Positions 13,762 through 21,991 of a stretch of 42,701 nucleotides of DNA are shown here, in pieces. Both the position numbers and the translations under genes were made by a program. The stretch comes from Methylobacterium platani (GTDB lineage: Bacteria; Pseudomonadota; Alphaproteobacteria; Rhizobiales; Beijerinckiaceae), in the NCBI RefSeq assembly GCF_001653715.1, contig NZ_LWHQ01000049.1, positions 1 through 42,701 on the forward strand, in the 5' to 3' direction. The notes beneath the pieces are model-generated. The model saw only the letters and a program-made list of their open reading frames with translations. It searched no databases and was not told the origin of the DNA. Each line of letters starts with the position of its first letter. Position 1 is the first letter of the stretch.

Positions 13762-15345
13762 TTAACGCTGTTCGCGCCCGCCCGCCGCCGGTCGGGCCGG
13801 CGCGGCGAGGCCCCAGCGCGCGCGATAGGCCGCGAGCGTCCCGGCCCCGGGGCCGGCCAGCGCCACGTAGCCGTCCGGCCGCACCAGGTAGGCCTCGTCC
13901 CGCGCGAAGCCCGCCTCCCGCGCCGCCTCGCTCCACGGGAAGACGTGGAGCGGCCAGCCGGCGCGCCGGGCCTCGGCGGCGAGGGCCGGATCGGCCGCGC
14001 CGTGGACGTGGAGCTGCCAGCGCAGGTCGGCCAGCGGCGCGAAGGTGTCGGGCCCGGCCGGCGCGGCCGCGGCGAGGTAGGGCAGGCGGTCGCCGCCCTG
14101 CACGGTCCCGGCCCGGCCGCCGCTCAGGGGGCTGTCGTGATAGGCGATGCGGACCTGCGAGACGGTGTCGAACAGGCGCCGGCGCGCCGCCGGGATGCCC
14201 CAGAGCGCCGGCACCAGGTGGGGCAGGAGCCAGGTCCGCAGCACCTGGCTGCCGAGGCCGGGCCCGGCGACCGCCCGGAACGCCCGGTCGGTGGTGGCGA
14301 CGAGGCTGCGGGCGAAGGCGATCCGCTCCGGCTCGTAGGTGTCGAGGAGGGCGGGACCGGCCCGGCCGGCAACGACCTCGGCGAGCTTCCAGGCGAGGTT
14401 CACCGCGTCGCCGATGCCGGTATTCATGCCCTGGCCGCCGGCCGGGCTGTGGACGTGGCCGGCATCGCCCGCCAGGAAGCAGCGGCCGGCCCGGAACGCA
14501 TCCGCCACCCGGTGATGGACGCGGTAGGTCGAGAACCAGTTCACCGCCTCGACCCGGATGCCCATCAGCGCCTCGACGCCCGGGCGCAGATCCTCGAAGG
14601 TCAAGGCCTCGGAGGCGAGGCCGCTGCGGCCCGCCAGGGCCTCCGGCACCAGGCCGATCAGGCGCTGCATCCCGGAGAGCCGCACCGGCAGCATCAGCCC
14701 GAAGCCGTGGGCGCCCAGCGTGATCGACAGGTCCTCGCGCAGGCCGCCGGCGATGCGGGTATCGGCGACGTAGAACAGCTGGTCGTAGGTGCCGCCGGGA
14801 AAGCCGATCCCGAGGCTCTCCCGCACCCGGCTGTGGGCGCCGTCGCAGCCGCAGAGATACGACGCCGCGCAGGCCTCCTCGGCGCCCCCGCGCGACAGCA
14901 GAGCCCGGACGCCCGCCCCGTCCTGCGACAGGCCGGCCAGCGCCGTGCCCCACTCGACCGCGACGCCGGCCTTTTCGAGCTCGGCCGCCAGCCGGCGCTC
15001 GTGGTCGTCCTGCGCGTAGGCGAGGACGAAGGGGTAGGGGCTCTCGCCCGCGCCGAGGTCGCCGAAGGCCACCCGCGCCACCTCCTCGCCGCCCTCGCGC
15101 AGGCGGACCGCCGGGATCTTCACCCCCTCGGCCACCACCGCCTCGGCGAAGCCGAGCTGGCGGTAGAACTCGAGGGTGCGGGCCTGCACCACCATCGCCC
15201 GCGAGGCGGTGCCCGGCCCCTCGGCCCGGTCGACGATCCGGACGCGCACGCCGCGGCGGGCGAGCTGGAGCGCCAGCACGAGGCCGGTCGGGCCGGCGCC
15301 GACGACGAGCACCTGCGGGACGGTGGACGACACGGTGCCGGGCAT
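13762..15345 (-). CDS. FAD-dependent monooxygenase (PheA/TfdB/UbiH-like)
   Basis: A 527-residue class A flavoprotein hydroxylase. The FAD-binding Rossmann motif VGAGPTG lies near residues 14-20. The DG motif reads CGCDGAHSRVRESLGIGFPG near 168. The second FAD motif is AGDAGHVHSPAGGQGMNTGI near 290. A C-terminal thioredoxin-like extension follows, as in phenol-hydroxylase-type members. Such enzymes use NAD(P)H and oxygen to hydroxylate aromatic substrates; the substrate here cannot be told. The ATG at 15345 has GGGGAG four bases upstream and is preferred to an upstream start at 15411. The gene stands alone between the kinase-like gene, 91 bases downstream, and a long non-coding stretch. No degradation genes flank it. 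Confidence 0.88.
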   Translation of the reverse strand: MPGTVSSTVPQVLVVGAGPTGLVLALQLARRGVRVRIVDRAEGPGTASRAMVVQARTLEFYRQLGFAEAVVAEGVKIPAVRLREGGEEVARVAFGDLGAGESPYPFVLAYAQDDHERRLAAELEKAGVAVEWGTALAGLSQDGAGVRALLSRGGAEEACAASYLCGCDGAHSRVRESLGIGFPGGTYDQLFYVADTRIAGGLREDLSITLGAHGFGLMLPVRLSGMQRLIGLVPEALAGRSGLASEALTFEDLRPGVEALMGIRVEAVNWFSTYRVHHRVADAFRAGRCFLAGDAGHVHSPAGGQGMNTGIGDAVNLAWKLAEVVAGRAGPALLDTYEPERIAFARSLVATTDRAFRAVAGPGLGSQVLRTWLLPHLVPALWGIPAARRRLFDTVSQVRIAYHDSPLSGGRAGTVQGGDRLPYLAAAAPAGPDTFAPLADLRWQLHVHGAADPALAAEARRAGWPLHVFPWSEAAREAGFARDEAYLVRPDGYVALAGPGAGTLAAYRARWGLAAPARPAAGGREQR

Positions 15346-15870
15346 GGCGCTCCCCCTCGCGGCGACGACGACCGCCCGGTCAGTCTCGCCCGGGATGCGG
15401 GCCGCGGCCAATCAAGAATGACGGCGGGCTCCGGACACGCGCCGGGAGCGCCTTCGGCACCCGATCGCGCCCGCGGTAGTGGCGTTCCTGCGAAATCGCC
15501 CCCCTTGCGGCGCCCGGCGGCTGCCGGATGCGGCCCGCGTCCTTCACGAGGGCAGCGGGACCGGAATTCCAGGACTTGATGCTCGGGCCGGAAGGCAGGT
15601 CGCACGGATTCAGCGGTCCGACGCTGCCGAAACGAACCACAAGATCGCAACCGCACGAAGCGAATGCATCATGAATATCGACATATACTATCGGATGCGA
15701 GTCCACGATCAATGTACGACACAGAAATTCCACCACCCCAGCCTGTCAGAGCCGTCCACGATCGCTCGAACGACAACTCGACGACGCTATGATGACAAAC
15801 TCTTGGTAATGCCTTAGAGCATATCGCCTCAAGCAGGAGCTTACGTTTTCGGGTGCCGCACGCATTTCGT
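15346..15870. other. Non-coding region, partly AT-rich
   Basis: Over 500 bases with no convincing gene. The part from about 15640 to 15870 is markedly less GC-rich than its surroundings and joins smoothly to the toxin-fusion gene. It probably holds that gene's promoter. Its composition suggests the left flank of an acquired segment. No terminal repeats or transposase remains were seen. Confidence 0.5.
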
Positions 15871-16587
15871 ATGTTCAAGGCACTTAAAAGCCTTGATTTT
15901 TCCGAAGACCAAGCTCTCGCCGTCGGCGGAGCTGTGGAGATTGCCAGAACTCCTCACAGAAGCTTTGATCGTGAAGCAACCATCGACACATTGTGTGATG
16001 GAGGTTTCGAAGAACGGGCGGCAGAACCGATTGCCGACGCGCTGCGTCACTGTTTTGTCTCTGAAAAAGTGACTGCGCAGTACGAGAGGCCAAGACTGAA
16101 AACCGCCTTGGTGAGGGGCGGGATGGCGGCCGAAACCGCGGAAGCGTTTCTCTCGGCCCTCGACGGATCCGTCGTGACACGGCGGAATGCGGAGGTGCGC
16201 AGGCCGATCACCCACCCTCCGAGCCCGGGCAGGGTGGTGATGTGCGACTTCACACACCTCGTCAAACCGGAGATGCTCAAGGAGCGGAGGGCGATCGTCA
16301 TCTCCTCCCGTCTACAGTCGGTTTCCGGGCGCTGCACGGTCGTCCCGGTGAGCAAAAGCCCGCCGCGCGGAGACAGCTCATCTTATTTTAAATTCGAGCC
16401 GGGATCTCATGCCTGTTTCCACAGAACCGATCCGGTATGGGCTGTCTGCGACCACGTTTATACAGTTTCACTCGCACGGCTCTGGCGGGTGAATGTTAAT
16501 CGGAGACCTGAAATGCCGTCGATTTCAGGAGATGAGCTGGCCGGCATCCGGTCCCTCGTGGGAACAGTTTTGTGCGGCGAGCGTTGA
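15871..16587 (+). CDS. PemK/MazF-type toxin domain fused to a helical N-terminal region
   Basis: A 238-residue protein whose C-terminal half (about residues 115-238) resembles PemK/MazF RNA-cleaving toxins. It has PGRVVMCDFTHL, then KERRAIVISS with the basic residue of the family's KxRP motif, then CTVVPVSKSPP. The N-terminal half is not a known toxin part. It holds three similar helical segments: LKSLDFSEDQALAVGGAVE, LCDGGFEERAAEPIADALR and LVRGGMAAETAEAFLSALDG, which look like a repeated short helical unit. No separate antitoxin gene lies next to it. Start candidates are ATG 15871 and GTG 15853; neither has a good ribosome binding site. GC content is below the neighbours', which suggests horizontal transfer. 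RNase activity is inferred. Confidence 0.78.
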   Translation: MFKALKSLDFSEDQALAVGGAVEIARTPHRSFDREATIDTLCDGGFEERAAEPIADALRHCFVSEKVTAQYERPRLKTALVRGGMAAETAEAFLSALDGSVVTRRNAEVRRPITHPPSPGRVVMCDFTHLVKPEMLKERRAIVISSRLQSVSGRCTVVPVSKSPPRGDSSSYFKFEPGSHACFHRTDPVWAVCDHVYTVSLARLWRVNVNRRPEMPSISGDELAGIRSLVGTVLCGER

Positions 16588-16593
16588 CCGCCC

Positions 16594-16739
16594 GAGCTGC
16601 ATATGCCATACGTAGCTCACGCGCTGGGGGAGGCGAAAGCCAACCTTTCAGCTGACCGAAGGTGATTTCTCACCGGAGGTCGGGGTTGTCCCAAGGGACT
16701 TCCCCCCAAACAAAAGCCCCGCTTCGGCGGGGCTTTTTT
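16594..16739 (+). ncRNA. Candidate structured RNA: five consecutive hairpins ending in a terminator
   Basis: Hairpins follow one another almost without gaps. They are: 16594-16618 (GAGCTGCATAT against ATACGTAGCTC); 16623-16652 (GCTG...GGC-GAAA-GCC...CAGC); 16654-16681 (GACC-GAA-GGTGA, loop TTTC, TCACC-GGA-GGTC); 16682-16705 (GGGG-TT-GTCCC, GGGAC-TT-CCCC); and the terminator at 16712-16739. Only six bases separate the first stem from the toxin-fusion stop codon. It could be a 3' UTR structure, a small RNA released from it, or a standalone RNA. It matches no RNA family that I recognise. Confidence 0.4.
16712..16739. terminator. Bidirectional rho-independent terminator
   Basis: AAAAGCCCCGC, loop TTCG, then GCGGGGCTTTTTT: a GC-rich stem with a UUCG tetraloop and T-runs in both directions. 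It ends plus-strand transcription of the toxin-fusion gene. It starts directly after the TAA stop of the convergent small gene at 16741, so it serves both. Confidence 0.95.
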
Positions 16740-16740
16740 C

Positions 16741-16962
16741 TTATGTTTGCTTGCCCTGTCGACTCCTCGCCGTCCCGTCCGGTGCGACCGGGCCGGGCAT
16801 GCGCATCGGGCCGTCGACGCCTCGGGACCGGATCGCCTCGCCGGGATCGGGTTCGCCGGCGGGTGATCGCTCGCCGATTTCGGCCAGCAGGGCAGCGCGA
16901 AAGGCGGGGTCGCGCGCGGCACGCGCCTCGACGGTATCGTGGACGCTGCGGGTCGGGGTCAT
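16741..16962 (-). CDS. Small protein resembling the N-terminus of an antitoxin-like family (possibly truncated)
   Basis: A 73-residue frame beginning MTPTRSVHDTVEARAARDPAFRAALLAEI. It resembles the first 30-35 residues of small alphaproteobacterial proteins (pattern RDPxFxxALLxEAxxxxLxGE) that in full length continue into a helix-turn-helix and act as antitoxin-like regulators. After GERSPAGEPD the similarity stops and no helix-turn-helix is visible, so it may be a truncated relic or a diverged short form. The ATG at 16962 has GGAG five bases upstream, and the TAA abuts a strong terminator, which supports a real gene. It sits 50 bases after the polysaccharide polymerase-like gene and may be cotranscribed with it. 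Confidence 0.55.
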   Translation of the reverse strand: MTPTRSVHDTVEARAARDPAFRAALLAEIGERSPAGEPDPGEAIRSRGVDGPMRMPGPVAPDGTARSRQGKQT

Positions 16963-17012
16963 CGCCACTCCGTCCTGCGCCGCTCCAAGACGGCCGACGG
17001 CGTGAGGACGGG

Positions 17013-18239
17013 TCAGGCCGGCATGCGCCGCACCTCCTCCGGCTCCGCCCCGTCCGCCGCCCCGAGCATGAACCACACCAGGGCCGCCGTCTTGATCGAG
17101 AACGGCGAGTCGCTGATGACGAGGAGCAGGCAGAGGTAGATCGCCATCGCGCAGCGCAGGCGCCAGCCGTCGGGGTTGCGGGCCGGCATCAGGACGAACA
17201 GGCCCCAGGCCACCAGGGCGCCGGCGACGCCGATCTGGGTCAGCGCGTAGGCGTAGCCGGAATCCGACAGGAACACCTTGTCGGGCATGATGCCCATCAC
17301 GCCCTCGGGCGGCAGCGAGGTGATGAGCAGGGCGGCCCAGAGCAGGCGGCCGGCGATGTCGTTCTGCCAGGTCACCTGCATGCTCTCGTAGCCGTAGACC
17401 GTCAGCGCCAGCAGGATCGTGAAGGGCAGGGCGAACCAGAGCAGCCGCGGCAGGCGGTACCCGACGAGCATCGCCCCGGCGATCGCGACGCAGACGTAGG
17501 CCCCGAAGCGGGCATCGGCCAGGATGACCGTGAGCGCGGCGCAGAGGAACAGCCAGCCCCGCCCGCGCATGGTGCGGCGGTAGAGCGCCCAGGCGAACAG
17601 CACGGCGCCGAAATTGCCGGCCGAGACCGGCTCGAGGAAGACCGACGAGACCCGGTGCGGCCCGAGGAACGGCAGGATGGTGCGCGAATCCGGCCGGATG
17701 CCGCTGGTGAACAGCGAGCCGGTCAGCTCGCTGATCTCGGACGGAGACATGCTGCCGCGGGCCACGTAATAGCGCACGATGTTGAAGTATTGCTGGTAGG
17801 AGTCGAACAGGCAATACTCGAACAGTCCCATCACCACCACGACGACGCCGGAGGCCAGCACCGCCCGGTCGGCGTCGCGCAGGTCCGGCGAGCGCATCCC
17901 GAGATTGTAGAACACGACCGGGATCAGGAAGTCGCGCACACCCTTGACGTCGGTCGAGCCGCGCAGCGCCAGGAGCAGGAGCCCGTAGGTGACGAGCCCG
18001 GCGAGGATCAGCCAGGGCCCGGGCCGTTCGTCGAGGGAGAAGCCGAGGGTGAGCGCGATGATCGCCACCTCGGCGCCGATGACGGTGCCGCCCGAGACCG
18101 GGAACCCGGCGGTGTTGAGGAAGCACAGGGCGGCGTTGAAGACGAGCGCCGCGATCAGCAGCAGGAAGGCGGCCCGCCCCTGGTAGGGCGCGCGCCGGTC
18201 GGCCGCCGGCGGGGCGGGGGTGGCGAGCGCGCGGATCAT
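17013..18239 (-). CDS. Polysaccharide polymerase/O-antigen ligase-like membrane protein
   Basis: A 408-residue protein made almost entirely of hydrophobic helices, roughly ten to twelve. Examples are AAFLLLIAALVFNAALCFL, VVVVVMGLFEYCLF and LAVVVALVF-like stretches near the end. A large polar loop in the middle reads FLGPHRVSSVFLEPVSAGNF, a layout typical of Wzy polymerases and O-antigen ligases. The family is too divergent for substrate prediction. Its ATG at 18239 overlaps the stop of the Wzz/GNVR-type gene as ATGA, so the two are translationally coupled. A role in assembling an exopolysaccharide with that protein is likely. Poly-glycan polymerase versus ligase function cannot be decided from the sequence. 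Confidence 0.75.
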   Translation of the reverse strand: MIRALATPAPPAADRRAPYQGRAAFLLLIAALVFNAALCFLNTAGFPVSGGTVIGAEVAIIALTLGFSLDERPGPWLILAGLVTYGLLLLALRGSTDVKGVRDFLIPVVFYNLGMRSPDLRDADRAVLASGVVVVVMGLFEYCLFDSYQQYFNIVRYYVARGSMSPSEISELTGSLFTSGIRPDSRTILPFLGPHRVSSVFLEPVSAGNFGAVLFAWALYRRTMRGRGWLFLCAALTVILADARFGAYVCVAIAGAMLVGYRLPRLLWFALPFTILLALTVYGYESMQVTWQNDIAGRLLWAALLITSLPPEGVMGIMPDKVFLSDSGYAYALTQIGVAGALVAWGLFVLMPARNPDGWRLRCAMAIYLCLLLVISDSPFSIKTAALVWFMLGAADGAEPEEVRRMPA

Positions 18240-20245
18240 GCCGCCCGCACGCGGCCGGGCACGGGACGCGGCGCGGGGGCGGGGGGCGGGGCAGGGGGCG
18301 GAGCGGTCGGGCGCCGCAGGGCCGCGCGCCGCGGCTCGACGGCGACGAGGCCGAGCAGGCCCGAGGCCCGGAACCGGCCGGAGCCGTCGAGGGTCTCGAG
18401 CAGGCGCTCGAGGCGGGTCCGGGTCATCCGGCCCGGGGCGACGACGAGCAGGATGGCGTCGGAGGTCTCGGGGATCGACAGCCAGCCGTCGCCGCGCCCG
18501 ACGTCGCGCTCCGCCACGATGATCTCGGGCCGCATCAGCCGATCGACCCCGCGGGCGGGATCGAGGACGGCGAGGGTGCCGCGGACCGGCGCGTCGCCCC
18601 GCGGGCCGTCGCCGAAGCCGAGCCGGGCATGGGCCTGCTCGGGCACCAGCAGGGCCGGCTCGCCGAGGCGGATCAGGAGGTCGGCGAGCACCTCCGCCGC
18701 GTGCAGGCGCTCCGCGGCGAGACCCTCGGAGGCCACGGTGACGACGACCGCCTGGCTGCGGCCGGACAGCCGCGTGCGCAGCTCGCGCGCCGCGGTCACG
18801 AGGGCCTGCTCGGCGCCGGCGCCGGCGCTCCGGCCGCCCCGGCCCGGCCGCTGCAGCCGGGCCCAGACCGGCGCGCCGGCCGCGCCGAGCCCCGCGACCG
18901 TCGTGATGTTGCCGCGCCAGAGGTCGTAGAGGAAGCCGAGGATCAGCCCGAGCACGGCCCCGAACAGGCCGGCGGCGACGACCACGATCGGCGCCGGGGT
19001 GTCGGACGGCTTGAGCGGCGGGGTGGCGCGCGAGACGATCTGCGAGTTGCTCGGGTTGATCGATTCCTGCTGCTCGAGGTCCTTCGTGCGGTCGAGGACG
19101 AGGTTGTAGGTGCGCCGGATCGCCTCCGCCTCGCTCTCGAGCTGGCGCAGGCGGATGCCCTCCTGGTTGCTGCTGGTCTGGTTCTGGATCAGCCGGTCGG
19201 CCCGGTCGCGCAGCTGGCGCAAGGAGGCCTCGCCGCGGCGCAGGTCCTCCTCGATGGTGCGGCGGATCCGGTCGGCCTCGGCGGCGATCAGCCGGGCGGT
19301 CGCGGCGCGCTGGGCGGCGAGCGCGATCATCTGCGGGTGGCTCGGCCCGAGGCTGCGGGAGAGCTGGGCGATCTCCTGCAGGGTCTGGGCGTACTGGGTG
19401 CGCAGGGACACCATCACCGCCGAGGCGTCGGCCTCCGGCACCGCCTGGACCTGGCCGTCGGGGGCGCGCAACGCGCGCACCACCTCGCGCCGGGCCGCGA
19501 GCCGGGCGAGGCTGGTCTCGGCGGCGGTGATCTGGGTGTAGAGGTCCTTGAGCTGCTGCGACACCAGGAGGCCGGCATCGCCGGAGCCGATCAGGCCCTT
19601 CTCGGCCCGGTAGCGCTCCACCGCCACGTCGGCCCGGTTGAGCTGGACGCGCAGGTCGGCGGCCTGGGTCAGCAGCGCCTCGTTGGCCCGGCGCACCGCC
19701 GAGACCCGGTCCCGTGCGCCGACCTCGAAGAACTGCGCCGCGACGGTGTTGGCGATCTCGGCCGCGCGCCGCGCATCCGGATAGGCGACGGTGAGCTGGA
19801 AGTTGAACGAGTTCTCGACGCGCTTCACCACGATGCGCTTGCGCAGGGCCTCGAGCGCCACCACGCCCGGGTCGGCGCCGGGGGGCGCGCCCCGGGTCAG
19901 GACCGGATCCTCGGCGAGGCCGAGCTTCGCGATCACCGGGTCGAGGAGCTTGGCGGAGAGCAGGATCAGCCCCTGGCTCTCGAGGTTGGCGAAGTCGAGC
20001 TGGGCCGGGGCGTCCTGGCGCGACAGGCCGCGCCCGACGATCTGCAGGGCCTGCGGGTCGATCAGGAGCTCGACGGTGGCGCGGTAGGTCGGCACCTGCC
20101 TCAGCGCGTAGAGGCCGCCGAGCGAGGCCAGGACGCCGGCGCTCGCGACGATCCACAGGGCGCGGCGGCGCGCCGAGCCCCACAGGTCGGCGAGCGTGCC
20201 GCCGGTCCTGCGGGTGGCGGCCGCGGCGGGCTCTGCCGTCGTCAT
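18236..20245 (-). CDS. Wzz/GNVR exopolysaccharide chain-length protein with degenerate tyrosine-kinase domain
   Basis: A 669-residue polysaccharide co-polymerase. A transmembrane helix lies near residues 28-48 (ALWIVASAGVLASLGGLYAL), followed by a Wzz-type segment (YRATVELLIDPQALQIVGRG). A long coiled-coil region precedes the GNVR-type portion, ending in PLKPSDTPAPIVVVAAGLFG with the second membrane helix near residue 425. The C-terminal part has the layout of a BY-kinase/MinD-like domain. Where GEGKT of the P-loop is expected it reads VTVASEGLAAERL, so ATP binding is probably lost. A Pro/Ala-rich tail closes the protein. ATG 20245 was chosen over 20263 and 20386 because the protein-like part begins there. 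It is coupled by ATGA to the polymerase-like gene. Confidence 0.85.
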   Translation of the reverse strand: MTTAEPAAAATRRTGGTLADLWGSARRRALWIVASAGVLASLGGLYALRQVPTYRATVELLIDPQALQIVGRGLSRQDAPAQLDFANLESQGLILLSAKLLDPVIAKLGLAEDPVLTRGAPPGADPGVVALEALRKRIVVKRVENSFNFQLTVAYPDARRAAEIANTVAAQFFEVGARDRVSAVRRANEALLTQAADLRVQLNRADVAVERYRAEKGLIGSGDAGLLVSQQLKDLYTQITAAETSLARLAARREVVRALRAPDGQVQAVPEADASAVMVSLRTQYAQTLQEIAQLSRSLGPSHPQMIALAAQRAATARLIAAEADRIRRTIEEDLRRGEASLRQLRDRADRLIQNQTSSNQEGIRLRQLESEAEAIRRTYNLVLDRTKDLEQQESINPSNSQIVSRATPPLKPSDTPAPIVVVAAGLFGAVLGLILGFLYDLWRGNITTVAGLGAAGAPVWARLQRPGRGGRSAGAGAEQALVTAARELRTRLSGRSQAVVVTVASEGLAAERLHAAEVLADLLIRLGEPALLVPEQAHARLGFGDGPRGDAPVRGTLAVLDPARGVDRLMRPEIIVAERDVGRGDGWLSIPETSDAILLVVAPGRMTRTRLERLLETLDGSGRFRASGLLGLVAVEPRRAALRRPTAPPPAPPPAPAPRPVPGRVRAA

Positions 20246-20261
20246 CTCGTGCCCCTGCCTC

Positions 20262-20326
20262 ATGCCAAGTCCACTGGATGCCAAGCCCACCTGATGTCCA
20301 AGCCCAGCTGCTGCCAAGTCCAGCTG
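20262..20326. repeat. Four imperfect 16-17-bp direct repeats upstream of the Wzz/GNVR gene
   Basis: Units at 20262-20277, 20278-20293, 20294-20310 and 20311-20326 share the pattern TGCCAAGYCCASCTG. They end 16 bases before the ATG at 20245 and so fall in the probable leader or promoter. A binding-site array or a recently expanded repeat are both possible. Confidence 0.75.
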
Positions 20327-20576
20327 CGGTGCCCGCCCGCGACGTCCGGTCGATCCTGTCGCGTCGTGGACACCGTCTCCGTCCACCGCGTTTCACCGGT
20401 CGACGACACACGATTCGCGACAGTCGTCCTTCGACGGAGCGTGTCGTTCGAGCGCCCCTGATCCTCCAGGGCACGGGCAGGAACTTAGTCGTGGTTCGGT
20501 TACCGATCCCCCAGCCGTTTCCGCCGCCGGCCCATCCCAAACCGGGACAGGTCGCGGGCCCCGCCTCGCGCCCGCG
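20327..20576. other. Intergenic region between acyltransferase and Wzz/GNVR gene
   Basis: With the direct repeats this gives 331 bases without a gene. An 11-base palindrome TCGGTTACCGA lies at 20496-20506. It contains GGTTACCGATC, whose last ten bases (GTTACCGATC) also occur before bcsS at 10853-10862. The rest shows nothing recognisable. The promoter for the minus-strand polysaccharide genes should lie here. Confidence 0.45.
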
Positions 20577-21782
20577 TCAGCGCGGCACCAGGGCCGCGCC
20601 ATGGACCGCGGTATGGGCCGGAGCGCGGGCGGGCTCCCCGGCCGAAGCGGCCAGCCGGGCGTCGTTGCGCCGGAACCAGGCCAGCGACGGGCGCTCGACG
20701 AACCGGTAGGTCAGGGCGGCGAGCGGCACCGTGGCGGCGACCAGCAGGGCGGCGACCGCGAGGTTGGCGCCGCCGGAGCCGAAATCGAGGTAGCGGTCGT
20801 GCCCGAGGATCACCGTCCGCGGCAGGCCGGTGCGCTGCTCGGCGTAGTGCATCGCGGTGGTGAAGACCTGGATCACCGGCAGGTGCAGCAGGTAGATCGA
20901 GAACGACCACCGGCCGAGGCTCTGGGCCGGCCGGGCGCGGGCCAGGTCCGACAGGGCGCCCCGCCCGTGCGAGAACAGCGCGATCGCCGCCCCGAAGACG
21001 AGGCTCGCCGCGCAGGCGCCGAACGCCTGCGGCGCGAGGGCCACCACGGCCGCGACGGCGAGGAGGGACGCGGCCTCGGCCGCCGTCGCGGCGGGCCGCC
21101 TCAGCCGCAGCGCGTCGCGCAGGGTGTAGGCGAGGGCGCCGACGAACAGGTCGAACAGGCAGCGCAGGATGCCCCAGTTCTGGATCGCGAACAGCGTGCG
21201 CGGGCTCGCCCACCACAGGGCGAGCGCGCTCAGCATCGCGAGGCCCGCGAAGGCGAGGCGGGCGCGGGGGCCCACGGCCGTCACGGCGACGGCCAGCACC
21301 ATCGAGGCCCAGAACTCGACCGCGATGCTCCAGGACGGGAAGTTCCAGCTGTAATCGCCGAAGGTGCGGAAGTTGTGCAGGAACAGCAGGTGGGTGACGA
21401 TCTCGACCGGCCGGTGGCCGGCGCCGAAGGGCGGGGTCGCGACCGGCGTGCCGGCATGGTGCGACAGGTAGGCGAGGCGCACCGCCTCGAGCAGGACCAG
21501 GAGGCCGAGCGTCGCGGCGTGCAGCGGCCAGAGCCGGCCGAAGCGCATCAGCACGAAGCGGGCGACCTGCCGGCCGGTCGCCAGCCGGTCGCCGTAGGCG
21601 TGCAGCAGCACGAAGCCCGACAGCACGAAGAAGATGTCGACGCAGAATTGCAGGTTGGGGAACCAGGCCTGCGCCAGCAGCGGGTGGGCCAGCGGCATGT
21701 GGAAGAAGGCGACCGCGAGCGCGCACAGGCCGCGCCCCGCATCCAGCGCCTCGAACCGGTCTCGTCCGTCACGCCCCTGCAT
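20577..21782 (-). CDS. Acyltransferase family 3 membrane protein
   Basis: A 401-residue integral membrane O-acyltransferase of the acyltransferase-3 (OafA/ExoZ-like) family. The N-terminus has the family pattern RFEALDAGRGLCALAVAFFH, with the His usually required for catalysis. FFVLSGFVLLHAYG then precedes a basic RFGRLWPLH segment. About ten hydrophobic helices follow. FPSWSIAVEFWA near residue 150 and RWSFSIYLLHLPV further on are further family signatures. Such proteins transfer acetyl or other acyl groups onto extracellular polysaccharides. The ATG at 21782 has GGAG four bases upstream. It is divergent from an acyl carrier protein gene and upstream of the polysaccharide genes, so polysaccharide acylation is a reasonable inference. 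Confidence 0.9.
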   Translation of the reverse strand: MQGRDGRDRFEALDAGRGLCALAVAFFHMPLAHPLLAQAWFPNLQFCVDIFFVLSGFVLLHAYGDRLATGRQVARFVLMRFGRLWPLHAATLGLLVLLEAVRLAYLSHHAGTPVATPPFGAGHRPVEIVTHLLFLHNFRTFGDYSWNFPSWSIAVEFWASMVLAVAVTAVGPRARLAFAGLAMLSALALWWASPRTLFAIQNWGILRCLFDLFVGALAYTLRDALRLRRPAATAAEAASLLAVAAVVALAPQAFGACAASLVFGAAIALFSHGRGALSDLARARPAQSLGRWSFSIYLLHLPVIQVFTTAMHYAEQRTGLPRTVILGHDRYLDFGSGGANLAVAALLVAATVPLAALTYRFVERPSLAWFRRNDARLAASAGEPARAPAHTAVHGAALVPR

Positions 21783-21991
21783 CGTGCTCCATCCGTGCCG
21801 TTCTCGAACAACCCTGTCCGGTCCGGGGATGCCGGGCCGGGGCTCGATGGCCGGCCCGCAGGATCGGTGCCGCGCGGGCCGGAGGGCGGAACCGGCGCGG
21901 GACGGTACGAGACGATTCACCAGTCGCCCGGAACGGGGTGGATTTCCGGCGTGTAACTGCTAAGCTCAGCCCACTTGATCGAGGACGCCCG
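21783..21991. promoter_or_regulatory. Divergent promoter region, acyltransferase/acyl carrier protein
   Basis: This 209-base gap must hold the promoters of the minus-strand acyltransferase gene and the plus-strand carrier protein gene. No unmistakable -35/-10 pair or operator was found. The carrier-protein ATG has GAGGA six bases upstream. Confidence 0.4.

Noticed and set aside
15346..15870. Insertion sequence remnant in the AT-rich gap
   Set aside because: No transposase fragment, terminal inverted repeats or target duplication could be seen.
16617..16922. Minus-strand frame of 101 codons through the terminator
   Set aside because: It runs through the rho-independent terminator and hairpins and overlaps the better supported small gene in another frame.
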